This document shows, piece after piece, positions 37,001 to 45,162 of a stretch of 64,000 nt of DNA (position 1 is the stretch's first letter; the number at the start of each line of letters is the position of its first letter). Source of the DNA: Beroe forskalii (Eukaryota; Ctenophora; Nuda; Beroida; Beroidae); contig WFMF01000106.1 of NCBI GenBank assembly GCA_011033025.1, positions 310,001-374,000 on the forward strand, read 5' to 3'. Below the pieces are notes generated by a model. It made no database searches and was not told the origin of the DNA. It was given only the letters and a program-made list of their open reading frames with translations. The position numbers and the translations under genes were made by a program.

Positions 37001-39592
37001 CTGTTTAGTAAACTACAGAAACAGGCGATCAACAGATTCCCTGGTGAGTTGAACACCATTGTCTTGTTTACTCATAGATAATATCAAACGAGATTTTGAA
37101 GATTTGGAAATTGGAATACTCTGTGGCAATGAAGTCAAAAAGGTTGTGTTCTTTTTCATGGCTTCCATTCAGAGAAATGCAGGTTGGCACAGTAACTATA
37201 ATCCTATATGATCCTCAGATACGAGTGATATCCGGTATACAGCAGTGAGTGGTTTTATCTTCCTGCGTCTCTTTGCTCCTGCCATCTTAAATCCAAAGTT
37301 ATTCCAACTACAGTCCCGTCGACCGGTTAGTGCCGAAAGTAGACTGTCAAATTAGACTTTGATGTTGGGGTTAAATAGAATCTGCTTGGATGTTTGTTAT
37401 AATAAGTCACTTTTTCACTGCCAAACATTCACTCGATATTCAGTGAGGAACCACTAACACTTCCTTTATTTCAGAGCCACGACACGAGCAGGACACTAAC
37501 ACTGGTATCCAAAGTCATTCAGAGTCTAGGAAACCTAGATACCCACCAAGCTGTAAGTGTTTGTCAGTAAAATCACTTTTACCGCGTGCTATAATGTTAT
37601 GCGCTTTTATTTGATCGCGCGCGCCTATTTCGCGCTCAAAATAAGGCTCCGTAACATGGCATTCTATTATTCGTCATCAGTTTGCCATTCTATCCCATGA
37701 AAATGACGGAACTCTTTAAACCTGCCTATGTACCCCGCGCGCGCTGCATACCAGCAGTACTTACAATGTGTATCAGATTCTCCGTCAGGGCAAGGAGAAG
37801 TACATGGAGGCCATCAGTCAGAGGGTCCTGGATAACTCTCACGTCAACGGCGTCAAGCAGGTGAGCCATTCTACAAATGCTGTTATCTTTTTGTTAAGAG
37901 TTCGGAGAGTTTCACAGATCATTCGAAGAGTATGTGGTAATATCAGTATGCGCCCCTTCTCACTAAACCCTTTCTCCCACCAACCCCTTTTCAGTTTTCA
38001 CCTATATCTAACCCCTAACTCATGTTCTTTCTAATTCATCTTCTTTCCCCTTCTAACCCATCTCTAAATTCTCCCCTCTTCCCTCCCTCTAACCCTCTTC
38101 CCCTCTAATCCCTCCTTCTCCCCTCCTCAGTTCCTACAAGACGTGTGTAAGGTTCTAACCCCTCTTACCCAGTTCCTATAAGACGTCTGTAAGGTTCTAA
38201 CCCCTTTTCCCAGTTCCTGGAAGACGTTTGTAAGACAGGACACAAGGACGACTCCCCCCGTGACACGTACTGCAAGGAAGGCTCGCTCGTGGAGTACCGG
38301 ACTACTGGTATCCTAGGGAGGGACTACAGCAAGCGGAAGAAGATGTACAGACTTAGTGACAGCGGTCTCTCCTGCCTCAGATACGATGGTGGGTGTGCAG
38401 GTTTATACACAGGAATATTTGATATATCTTTACTTTTTCTAAAGTTTTGTTGAAGTTGTAATTTATTATTTGATGAACTGAGACTTTCATGAAAATATTG
38501 TAACTCAGCATGTCCGAAGAAATTTAACCACTATTCAAGTCCTAGAAGTTCTAACAGAGGTTCAGCTATATTCTTCTCAGAATGCTACACGATAAAGCGC
38601 TCGGATATAAAGTGTGTTAGTAGAGTTGACGAGGATGCGTTTGGAGTGCCCCATGTCCTGCAAGTGATACACGCGAAGGGTACGTTTTTGTTTCCTGCAG
38701 GGAACGATGATTTGATTATCAGTGCTCAAATTCACGGTTTCAGAAGGGTTCTTTCATTTACCGAGGCTTCCAACGTTTCCTAATTTTGCATCTTTTGCCC
38801 CATACATCTCAAACTCAAAGTTTCTATCGTTCGTAGTCTCGACCGTTTCTTAACAAACCCTCTTCCCTCAGGAACGCTGTATCTGCGAGCTACAAACTCA
38901 GTCGACCACCAAGACTGGCTCACCTGTCTAGATAAACTGTGTCGGGATTCTCCACTCCGGATAAATAGGTTCCACTCGGGCGCGCTTCTTCACTCTAAGT
39001 GGACATGGTAAGGATTGTGTTCCCTGTTCATTTGGTGTTCAGAATGGCTCCTTTTATGCAGAATTTTCTCTTTTTTTCACTGATTGAGAACGCGTAATGT
39101 GTTCTACGGAATACCCGTTCCTTGGATTCCTGACGGAACCGGGTTAAAATGGCCTATGGGTATTGGTTAAGGCAATTATAAGGTTTTCATCTCCTGTTAC
39201 ATTTTCCTTTCTCAGTTGCGGCAGCAAGGCAGTGCCCCACGAATCAGAGGGGTGTCAGGAAACAGAGAAGGATGACGATAAGGTTCCAGATATCGACATT
39301 TTCAGAGAACTTCAGAGGTAATTTGGCTATCCAAAATGGGTTGTCGGAAACGGAAAAGAGCGAATGAAGCGCGTTGAAACGAAAAAAGCAACATTACTAG
39401 ATAAAAAAGAACATCATTATAATAAAACATCACCATTTCGAATATTTACACCATTTAATCTTCAGGTTATATCAGATTTTAAAAGAAGGCCTACACAAGA
39501 TAGAAGCCCAGCGGACTGCCCTACAGTCGGACCCTAATGCCAGCTCCCCTCACAGCGTTACTGCCAAGTCCCTACACTCCCTCGACTCCTAA
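1318..39592 (+). CDS. RASA3-like: Ras GTPase-activating protein of the GAP1 family (RASA2/RASA3-like), 5' end outside window
   Basis: Speeds GTP hydrolysis by Ras-type GTPases at the plasma membrane. Nineteen exons are read: 1318-1407, 7537-7604, 16412-16504, 17843-17918, 26646-26698, 30965-31064, 33440-33605, 34848-34949, 35364-35413, 35697-35811, 36845-37043, 37219-37325, 37475-37552, 37789-37860, 38214-38388, 38581-38679, 38872-39007, 39216-39317 and 39466-39592. All junctions are GT-AG with matching phase except 26698/30965, which is off by one base. About 668 codons are visible. Vertebrate RASA3 is about 834 residues, so roughly the first C2 domain's bulk lies upstream of the window. Domain order C2-C2-RasGAP-PH-Btk motif is that of RASA2/3 (known family). 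Exon sequence matches my recall of RASA3 throughout, e.g. [15 protein letters not shown] and [23 protein letters not shown]4/RASAL1 have the same order, so the exact paralogue is inferred. Confidence 0.95.
1408..7536. other. RasGAP intron, 6.1 kb
   Basis: Holds the 22-bp minisatellite and two TGACGTCA sites (2740, 2775). The rest is AT-rich with no exon-like segment I could support. Confidence 0.7.
2193..2435. repeat. 22-bp minisatellite, about 11 copies
   Basis: Unit GATGTGTCCAGTGGACATTGCA with CCAGTGGACATTG nearly palindromic. Central copies are identical, edge copies differ. Open in several frames on both strands only because the unit lacks stops, so not coding. Confidence 0.95.
7675..8665 (+). 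mobile_element. Penelope-like retroelement remnant with inverted terminal repeats
   Basis: The 15-bp sequence AATATCAATAAATCA stands at 7675-7689 and 8651-8665 as a target-site duplication. Inside are nearly identical inverted arms of about 195 bp (about 7693-7890 and 8425-8626) and a short unique tail (about 8627-8650), as known for Penelope pseudo-LTRs. The centre keeps a fragment resembling the GIY-YIG endonuclease end of the polyprotein (motifs YYTKCKKCG and YLGKT). The reverse transcriptase part is absent and the remnant is broken. The close match of the arms suggests moderate age. Confidence 0.75.
10444..11064. mobile_element. Foldback element with long inverted arms
   Basis: Arms of about 130 bp at 10766-10895 and 10907-11037, roughly 90 percent alike, face each other across a loop of about 11 bp. 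An outer pair, AAAATTCTCTTGTTAT (10444) and its complement (11049), suggests the element may be larger. A scrap reading FADDTVLYN at 10594-10620 resembles a reverse transcriptase YxDD motif but is too short to place. Confidence 0.6.
10516..10701. repeat. 16-bp direct repeats 170 bp apart
   Basis: GTCAGACCGGACAGAC occurs at 10516-10531 and 10686-10701, with partly similar flanks (gtgat/gtggt). They bracket the DNA carrying the FADDTVLYN scrap. Confidence 0.75.
12712..12840. repeat. 30-bp minisatellite, four copies
   Basis: Unit TTCAGTTCAATTAGCCCCCA plus CTCACATATT. The first three copies nearly identical, the fourth shortened. Within a RasGAP intron. Confidence 0.9.
14942..15093. repeat. Diverged repeat of about 60 bp, three copies
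   Basis: Blocks with GTAACTCCCGAATTAGC, ACCCGTGAATTAGCCAATA and AACCGTGAATTAGCCAATC at 14946, 15002 and 15066. Two contain CCAAT. No other signal. Confidence 0.55.
16505..17842. other. RasGAP intron, 1.3 kb
   Basis: Nothing recognised. Confidence 0.7.
19076..19166. mobile_element. Short palindromic AATAGGCGG element, copy 2 (inverted)
   Basis: Same ends as copy 1. The interior (caacaatttggcagcacgca) is the reverse complement of copy 5, so the family inserts in both orientations. Confidence 0.75.
22484..22571. mobile_element. Short palindromic AATAGGCGG element, copy 3
   Basis: Interior attatcatagcgcaatgta like copy 1; right end CTGCCTATTTCTCGCGC. The left end is worn. Confidence 0.65.
22864..23085. 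repeat. Local duplication in a RasGAP intron
   Basis: TTTCACATCAGGAGAAT...CCAGCTGCCTAA occurs near 22866 and 23003; GTGAGGTTTAGGTAATGTCTT near 22953 and again (one base shorter) near 23042. Two partly overlapping duplications of about 137 and 89 bp offset. Confidence 0.75.
24356..24387 (+). repeat. G-rich run with quadruplex potential
   Basis: GGGAG, a G14 run, TTAGGGG and TCGGGG in about 32 bases meets the usual four-tract pattern. Long homopolymers are also prone to sequencing error. Confidence 0.5.
25317..25400. mobile_element. Short palindromic AATAGGCGG element, copy 4
   Basis: GAAATAGGCGG at the left, cattatcatagc inside, CAGCCAATTTTTCGTGCG at the right. It belongs with copies 1 and 3. 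Confidence 0.65.
25626..25710. mobile_element. Short palindromic AATAGGCGG element, copy 5
   Basis: AAATAGGCGGT at the left, ACCGCCTATTTTTCGTACG at the right, ATGACGTCATTATAAC inside. It lies 225 bp from copy 4. Confidence 0.75.
26699..33439. other. Two RasGAP introns around exon 30965-31064
   Basis: The first (4.3 kb) has the AAATGTCCC motif cluster; the second (2.4 kb) has an ATA/AAT microsatellite near 32288-32312 and a G-run at 31172-31185. A short piece missing from the exon 26698/30965 join might lie in the first. Confidence 0.6.
28193..29645. repeat. Cluster of AAATGTCCCTTCTAGG-type palindromic motifs
   Basis: Related words at 28197, 28560, 28889, 29068 and 29597-29641, in both orientations (tagaagggacattt and aaatgtaccttctagg). 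They lie in an otherwise featureless intron and may be the remains of one decayed element with subterminal repeats. Confidence 0.4.
33440..37860 (+). CDS. RasGAP catalytic domain exons
   Basis: Eight exons encode the GAP domain. The arginine finger is in exon 35697-35811: the codon at 35716-35718 is the R of [17 protein letters not shown], the position of R789 in p120GAP. The second signature arginine is in exon 37219-37325 within [17 protein letters not shown]. Exon 36845-37043 carries the CEIDPARL segment and the long helical region ending AINRFPG; exon 37475-37552 reads [20 protein letters not shown]. Both key arginines are present, so the domain should be active. The introns here are short (down to about 150 bp), in contrast to the kilobase introns upstream. 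The donor of exon 33440-33605 is in a 30-bp tandem repeat (separate entry). Confidence 0.93.
33583..33710 (+). repeat. 30-bp tandem repeat over a 5' splice site of the RasGAP gene, four copies
   Basis: Copies at 33583-33612, 33613-33642, 33643-33672 and 33673-33710, each ending ...CCTGAG|GTAAAAA, so each carries exon-end sequence and the donor. The first is taken as the exon end at 33605. The unit is 30 bp, so use of the second or third donor keeps frame and inserts [10 protein letters not shown] once or twice between the C2B and GAP domains. The fourth copy has 8 extra bases and shifts frame. Confidence 0.9.
33711..36844. other. RasGAP introns between the GAP-domain exons
   Basis: Three introns of 0.3-1.1 kb. 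Apart from exons 34848-34949, 35364-35413 and 35697-35811 I see only AT-rich DNA and short GC hairpins such as tgcgcgtctttgcacgcgca near 35931. Confidence 0.7.
38131..38230 (+). repeat. Tandem repeat of a 3' splice site of the RasGAP gene, three copies
   Basis: Copies begin at 38131, 38173 and 38214 (42 then 41 bp apart). Each starts TTCCT..AAGACGT after a pyrimidine-rich ...CAG acceptor. Only the third continues into coding PH sequence. The second copy has TAA as its third codon, so both upstream acceptors would bring in a stop. Confidence 0.88.
38214..39317 (+). CDS. PH domain and Btk-type zinc motif exons of the RasGAP gene
   Basis: Four exons. Exon 38214-38388 starts FLEDVCKTG and enters the PH domain at KEGSLVEYR, with basic [23 protein letters not shown] matching the phosphoinositide-binding loop region of RASA3. 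Exon 38581-38679 gives the middle strands ([19 protein letters not shown]). Exon 38872-39007 ends the PH helix ([11 protein letters not shown]) and begins the Btk motif with [14 protein letters not shown]; exon 39216-39317 supplies the next cysteines (CGS). This H-x(n)-CC-x-C arrangement follows RASA3. The acceptor of the first exon sits in a tandem repeat of about 42 bp with two decoy copies upstream. Confidence 0.9.
39466..39592 (+). CDS. Last coding exon of the RasGAP gene
   Basis: Codes for a C-terminal helix ([19 protein letters not shown]) and a serine-rich tail ending HSLDS, then TAA at 39590-39592. It is shorter than the C-terminus of vertebrate RASA3. A GTACGAG donor-like site follows the stop at 39608, which could splice the transcript to the exons at 42035 and 42296. 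Confidence 0.9.
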
Positions 39593-39642
39593 TCGCCGTA
39601 ATCAAAGGTACGAGATTTGCTATTTAAGATTTAAAGACGTGA

Positions 39643-39648
39643 AATAAA
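39643..39648 (+). promoter_or_regulatory. Poly(A) signal AATAAA of the RasGAP gene
   Basis: A perfect AATAAA lies 51 bp after the stop codon, in an AT-rich stretch before the convergent fusogen gene. It would give a very short 3' UTR. Confidence 0.5.
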
Positions 39649-39832
39649 ATGCTGATGAAATATGTCTGATTTTATATCTTCACCCTTCAAGGCACCCCTT
39701 TCGAGGGTTTTCAATCCAATCCGACCCATCTGAATCTAACTGTTTTAAATCGTTCGTTTTCACTTTTCTTTTGCTTTTTTTCGTTTTGTTCCACAAACTT
39801 CTCGCATTTCTTGTATCGGCTGAGGTAAGACT

Positions 39833-41664
39833 TTAGAAACTGCTGTGTCTCCGGCCCTGATACGGACTCGACCAATCCTCATACATGTCCCGCTCGTTAA
39901 GATAATCCTCCAGCGACTTCGAGGCGTAGCCGACCTTCTTAGCATGCGTGAATTCCTCCAGAAACTCCCCCGAAGTCTCTGAACTGCTGCATTCCCTCCT
40001 CTTTTCTCCTCGCTCCCTGCTCCTTCTCCTACAACATATTTTCACCACGCACCCCTTGACTCGCATCCCTAGTCTGACCAGCACCACCCCTACTATGATA
40101 TAGAACACCCCCATCACGCTCTCCCCCACGTGGTACTCTGAATCGAACCAGTTACCAGGGTTACCATCCCTGTACCACGTGCCGCCGCGCAGGTAGCTGC
40201 CCTCACGTGACGTAGCGTGGGGAATGTCGTGAGAGCGCGGCGCAAGAAGTGGGCGGTTTTCTGAGGGAGGGTTGTTACACACGGGCTGTTTGCAGCTGTA
40301 TTTCCTGTGCTGGGTGGGTTTCAGACAGACTCGTGTCTTGTCTGTACAGACAGACACTACAGCAAGAGTGGTGGTGTAGAAGTGCTGTGATTCACCCGGT
40401 ACAAACACAGTCAAATCCTCCTTCTCCTCCTCCTCTCCATTTCCTGTTAAATACCCCACTATCTGCCCAGCTGCACCCCACATCTCTAACATCAACACGT
40501 TATTCCCGTGTCTGTCTCTCTGTAGCACAGCCGTGAAGTTCGCTAGCCTCGCCTCATCAACCAGCCACACAGTGTCTTGGAATTCTGAGTCCACTCCGAC
40601 CCACTCGAGGGCTATCCTCCGGGAGTTCCGTCCCTTCACCCTCACCTCCCGCCCACTCACTTTCACCCCCTCGACAACTGATGACAGGTAGTCCTCTACT
40701 CTCACCATTTTATCTTCTATCTGGAATTCCTGTTCCGGAGTTGAGAAATAGTCCCAGGATATGTCTATGTTGAACAGGTTCCGTCCACAATTCCGCGTCC
40801 TGATCTTTACAGCTCGTCTCATGTCCTCTTCCCTGAACACCAACCGTCCATTTCCGTCCTCTTTGTACCAACCTAGCTTGTTGAAATCCCAGTCATTCAG
40901 CATGTTGACTTGCCCCGGGTTGATGAAATGCAGATTATCTCCGTTCATTTTGACATATTTCCCCTTGGGCAGCATAGGTCTATCTCCTCCCTCTAACCTG
41001 ACTTTCACTCTCAAATGCTCATCCAGTGTCAGGATTCCTCCGGACAGCGCGTCCACTGTCTGTATTTGCGGCGATCTGAGCACCGTCCTGCTGTCCAGAT
41101 CCAGGATAGAGACAGAGACTTTGAGACGTGTCTCAAAGGAAGCGAGCTGTAGAATGGTGCCATGCTGACTGCCTGGCGACACCTCCACCACACAGCACGA
41201 CGTTGTCTCCGCCCCCAACCAAAGGCATCCCTCAGGGGTTTGTCCGGTCTCCGTGACTACCACGCACGTGGAGTTAGCCCTGCACGTGCGCGCGGCGCAC
41301 TTCTCTCTTATCTCCCCCGGACATGCGCACGTGCACTCCACCGCGACACGTGGTATGGTGAACTGGTACGCTGTGAGGACGGGGTAGTGTTGTTCTAACG
41401 CCAGGTACTCTACCACGTAAAGCCTGTTAGCTACCACACCACCACGCTGTGTGGTAACCTTGTAACACAGTGTCTCGCGGAGTCCTGCCAGGGTCTTAGT
41501 TCTCGTCACGTGACCCGATGTCTCGTGACCCGTGACGTCATCGGATATAATGTACGTGTTTCGTCCGGTGGTGACGGAGGAGGGTCGGGAACAGAAGGAG
41601 GGAAGATTTGGGCGTGGTGGGTGCTGAAAATCAACGACAATAGGATAACGTAAAGATAACACAT
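39833..41664 (-). CDS. EFF-1/AFF-1-like cell-cell fusogen (fusexin), whole, two exons
   Basis: A type I membrane protein of the class II fusexin fold that would merge the plasma membranes of neighbouring cells. Exons on the minus strand are 41664-41556 and 41484-39833, joined in matching phase across a 71-bp GT-AG intron, giving 586 residues; C. elegans AFF-1 is about 590. Residues 1-18 (MCYLYVILLSLIFSTHHA) are a signal peptide. A C-x-C-x-C-P-G start at 87-93, then C99, C104, C110, C123, C133 and C134, matches the EFF-1 cysteine cluster. The most telling stretch is NDWDFNKLGWYKEDGNGR at 233-250, aligned with the WDDQKFGWF region of EFF-1. A transmembrane helix lies near 492-510, followed by a basic, serine-rich cytoplasmic tail of about 75 residues. 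Family assignment comes from recalled sequence. HAP2/GCS1 fits less well. The gene ends 240 bp from the convergent RasGAP stop. Confidence 0.85.
41485..41555 (-). other. 71-bp intron of the fusogen gene
   Basis: Read on the minus strand it begins GTACAT and ends CTGGCAG, with an ACTAAGAC branch-like site near its end. Phase 1 on both sides. Without it, the signal peptide frame runs to a stop and the main frame has no ATG before residue 217 of the spliced protein (only a GTG at 41662), so the splice explains both frames. It contains one TGACGTCA at 41533-41540. Confidence 0.65.
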
Positions 41665-42034
41665 CTTGGCAAAATTATGATGATAGAAAATATAAATACA
41701 TGGACTTTTGTATTGGAAGATCGTATTATTGCTGCATTGAGATTTGTGATCAGGCAATTTGTTGAGTCTTTTGTTCAGGAACACGCTGGATCAACGTGTC
41801 TTTTGTTTTGAGTGGCGTGTTCTGAAAATGATCCAAATATGAAAGTTTACGTCATGATGAATGTAGCTGCCATGCCTGGTGATTGCTGTAGGTTTCAGTT
41901 ACAATTCACATCTGGTAGTTCACTGCATGAACTGAAGGGGGGGGGGGAGGAGGGGATAAAATGCAGTTATGTGTGTACAAATTTCAGGAGTACCACCTTA
42001 GTTCTTATAATTAACCCCTAATTTATAATTTCAG

Positions 42035-42330
42035 ATCTGAGTGCAGCGCACGCCCACTATCGCTCAAGTGACACCACCATCTCACCGGGAACCAGGTCAG
42101 TGGGGTGTACAAAGACAAAAAGGACAACTAAGTAAACATAGGTACTTTCAACAACAATCTCGTGTAAAAATCAGTCAAGTTATTTTCTTGTAGCAACCAA
42201 GCAATAATCATAATACTTCACCTCTTTTCTTATACTCTATTCTATTAACTATTGACTATTTCTCCGGAAATAATAATATATTAACTTTTCTTCAGGCATG
42301 TCCCAATGGGTCCACTGGGCTGAGACGACT
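42035..42330 (+). ncRNA. Two candidate plus-strand exons, perhaps a far 3' UTR of the RasGAP gene
   Basis: A segment 42035-42095 is bounded by tttataatttcag and |gtcagt; a second begins at 42296 after ttttcttcag. The two join in an open frame (about 28 residues, ending HVPMGPLG then stop), but that peptide matches nothing I know. A donor-like GTACGAG at 39608, 16 bp after the RasGAP stop, could feed the first. If so, the fusogen gene lies antisense within a RasGAP 3' UTR intron. Alternatives are a separate small gene or chance splice sites. Confidence 0.35.
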
Positions 42331-42466
42331 TCTCCATCATCAATTGGTGATAATTGCTTCTACTCTTCCTACACACGGATAATTGGTGTTGTTAATTGAC
42401 TGAATAACAGCTGAAAGTGAAGAGGATCCTATGATTGTTAACCACATCGACTAACATCAGCCCCTT

Positions 42467-42555
42467 ACAACTCCCCTTTAACAACTCCCCTTCAAACAAC
42501 TCCCCTTCAAACAACTCCCCTTTAAACAACTCCCCTTTAAACAACTCCCCCTAAA
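42467..42555. repeat. 15-bp tandem repeat (ACAACTCCCCTTYAA)
   Basis: About six copies of ACAACTCCCCTTCAA or ACAACTCCCCTTTAA in a row, fading at both ends. No function suggested. Confidence 0.85.
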
Positions 42556-42703
42556 GACAGCCTCCTAAAAACTCCCCCTCCTCGCTGTGATTCTTGCTGT
42601 TCCGGAACCGAACTTCTCCAATGTTCCTCGATACGAATTGCTGCTGAATTAAAACCCCAGAGCAGAAATGTCCGGTGTGTGAGCTTATCCGTAGGATCCC
42701 AAA

Positions 42704-42842
42704 ATCGTTATGACATTGACCAATCAGCACGCAAGTTTGTCCCGAAATCGTCATAACATTGACCAATCAGCACGCGAGTTTAACCCGGAATGGTCATGAC
42801 ATTGACCAATCAGTGCGCGAGTGTACGGTCACCTGATTGGCC
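42704..42842. repeat. 43-bp tandem repeat with NF-Y (CCAAT) boxes, three copies plus inverted CCAAT
   Basis: Copies start at 42704, 42747 and 42790. Each has a perfect GACCAATCAG, at 42718, 42761 and 42804. An inverted one (CTGATTGGCC) follows at 42833 and a further GCCAAT at 42871. The array lies about 1.05 kb upstream of the fusogen start, so it may be promoter-linked; that is inference. Confidence 0.8.
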
Positions 42843-43131
42843 CATGTCGGTGGGACCTGTGAGTATAACAGCCAATACGCCGTCGATATTAATTCCCCAC
42901 TGTCTGTCTCCTTGTTTGATGGCAACTGGTGTGCCTTGAAGTCTTGATCATGCCTGATTTAAGCTTGATCATGCCCGATTTAAGCTTGATCATGATGATG
43001 TGTTAAAACGATCACATATCCCGTAGGAACTGAATTATATTCTGACATTGTCATGTCATTGATATACAGAAACTATGTCAGACGTGTAAATTAGGACAAT
43101 TATTATCGTTGGAGTGTCTCTTAGACGTCAC

Positions 43132-43510
43132 TAGCTCGTTACATGTTCTTGGATTTTTACTACGGTGGGGGACAGTTATTTAACACCCTCCCCGTTTAGA
43201 AATTTTGAAAATTTTGAAAAGATATACCTATAAAACCGATCAAAATTCATAATTTTTGTTAGAATTTTCAGCTTACAAGCAACCGTTTTGTACTTGATTC
43301 CTTAATTTGACTTGTTAACAGTCCATTTTGTTTATAGATTGTTAATATTTTTCTTCAAATGAAAAATTATCAAAATCACATCGAATTATTCGATGCAAAG
43401 TCTTATTTGAAACCCCCTTTTACGGCATTTTTGGAAAACATACACAGGGGGACAGTTATTACACCACCCCCGTCTATTTAAGACTGAAGAGTAGCTCGTT
43501 ACATGTTCTT
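43132..43510. mobile_element. 341-bp insertion flanked by 19-bp direct repeats, family unknown
   Basis: TAGCTCGTTACATGTTCTT occurs at 43132-43150 and again at 43492-43510, as a target-site duplication would. The DNA between begins and ends with related blocks around gggggacagttatt and accaccccc, in the same orientation. No coding potential. SINE-like or other non-autonomous element; class not resolved. Confidence 0.5.
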
Positions 43511-45162
43511 CTAGGCTCAATAGCTTTTTCATCGTTCCGATGTTATTCTAATTATTATTAGGCTTGACGTTATTGAAATATGTGCTTTTGTTTCATGTAG
43601 CTAACAAATGTTACTGATCAGTTTTCTGATTTTAAAACTTTTGAAAAATCCTTTACCCATATGTGTGCGGATCGTTCATTAGAGGTTGCTCGATAAAGCC
43701 GCGCAAATTTAGACACTATGAAAATAACGATATTGTGCGCGCCGTCCCGGATATTGGTAACTAACAGTTGTGTGGAGCAGCGCGCACAATTGTTTGTATC
43801 TAAATATGCGCAGCTTCATCAAGCCCCCCCCCCTGTCGAGCGATCTACACACATACCAGTCCTTTAATGAAGTGAGATGTCATTGGTGGTTAGAGATATT
43901 ACCTATTCGAAGGTGTTCTCGAAGAGAAAAGAAGTTCTCAGCTCTTAGATGTTTTATTACAGTGATTTATCTGTAGATAAGTAATCACGTAGTTTACATG
44001 ATTTGAATCAAGATTAATTATTGTTATTTTCATTAACTAAATCGTAGCGACTAACGAAAATTAGATTTCTATGAGACTGATTGAGTGATTGGGAAGAAAA
44101 CAGAGACGTTTTGAGTTTTCTCATTTCTTGCTACCAGCTTATCGATCAGCCAGTCCCTAGATTAATTAACCATACTTTTGTCAATGAGTATTAGAATTTG
44201 TTTCAGAGAACTATGAATGATGCTATTATATAATACTGTTGCTTATAAACAGAATTGTGATTTCCCACGTGATGATTAATCTGAATAGAAATTACTTAAA
44301 TAGCAATTATGTAAATATAATTACATGCCATTTTAATGAATTTGATGCACTTTGATGATACTATTTTTTGAGGAACACTGGGTTTTAAGATTCATCTGCT
44401 TAGATTCCAAAAACTTAACTGATTTTTAGGTTTGAAGTACATTGAAGTACAAGAAAAATATACCTAGTCGGCAATGATATTACATTTTAAAACGAGTGAA
44501 TTACTCTAGTCTCAAAAGTATTGGGAGTTGCTTTGATTTTACTTTATATACCAACTAGCGACCACAATATAGTTGACATTGTAGTAAAATGTAATGGAAA
44601 ATGTAATATATTTGTATTATTTTACTTTTTGTAAATTAAAAGTACATAAAAGTCCGAAATAATTGAGTTATGATGAGAATATTTCATTATTAAGATTTGA
44701 GCGATTCAGTTGAATTCAGTTAATAAACCAGGAACGCATGCTGGATCTGAAATGGCGCCAGCGTACGCAGATTGAAATTATGATTCAGTTACTTGATACA
44801 AAGTTTTCTCTATCCAACCACTAATTCTGTCGATGCCATAGTATCACTTCGCACCTATACTGGCTGTTTTCTTTTGATTTTAATGAATTTTAATTGTGTT
44901 ATGTTTAAAAAGCATGTTATTTGACTATTTATCCTGAGAAAGATTCCCAGTTTCAGTTTATTTTGTTCCCTCAATCCCTCCTATTTCTTAATCGAATCCA
45001 TAATTGATATTTGACTTTGAGATCATTGACAACCGAGTTGATGAATGTGATTATGTGACTGAGGGCATCTAAGCAAAGGCAAAGCTAATTAATAGTAATT
45101 ACGGAAGTGCAGTCTGCGCGCGCGCCATTCTTAACTGCGCTGCGGTTGGAATGCTTAAATGC
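43511..45162. other. Intergenic DNA between fusogen and DGK genes
   Basis: AT-rich, no repeats or exons recognised apart from a C9 run near 43825. The stretch 46311-47191 is likewise plain and includes the presumed DGK 3' UTR. Confidence 0.7.

Noticed and set aside
39833-41662. Fusogen protein starting at the GTG at 41662
   Set aside because: GTG is not a usual start in animals, and that reading lacks a signal peptide; the two-exon model supplies an ATG and one.
39833-41664. HAP2/GCS1 gamete fusogen
   Set aside because: The cysteine spacing and NDWDFNKLGW motif fit EFF-1/AFF-1; I see no HAP2 signature segment.
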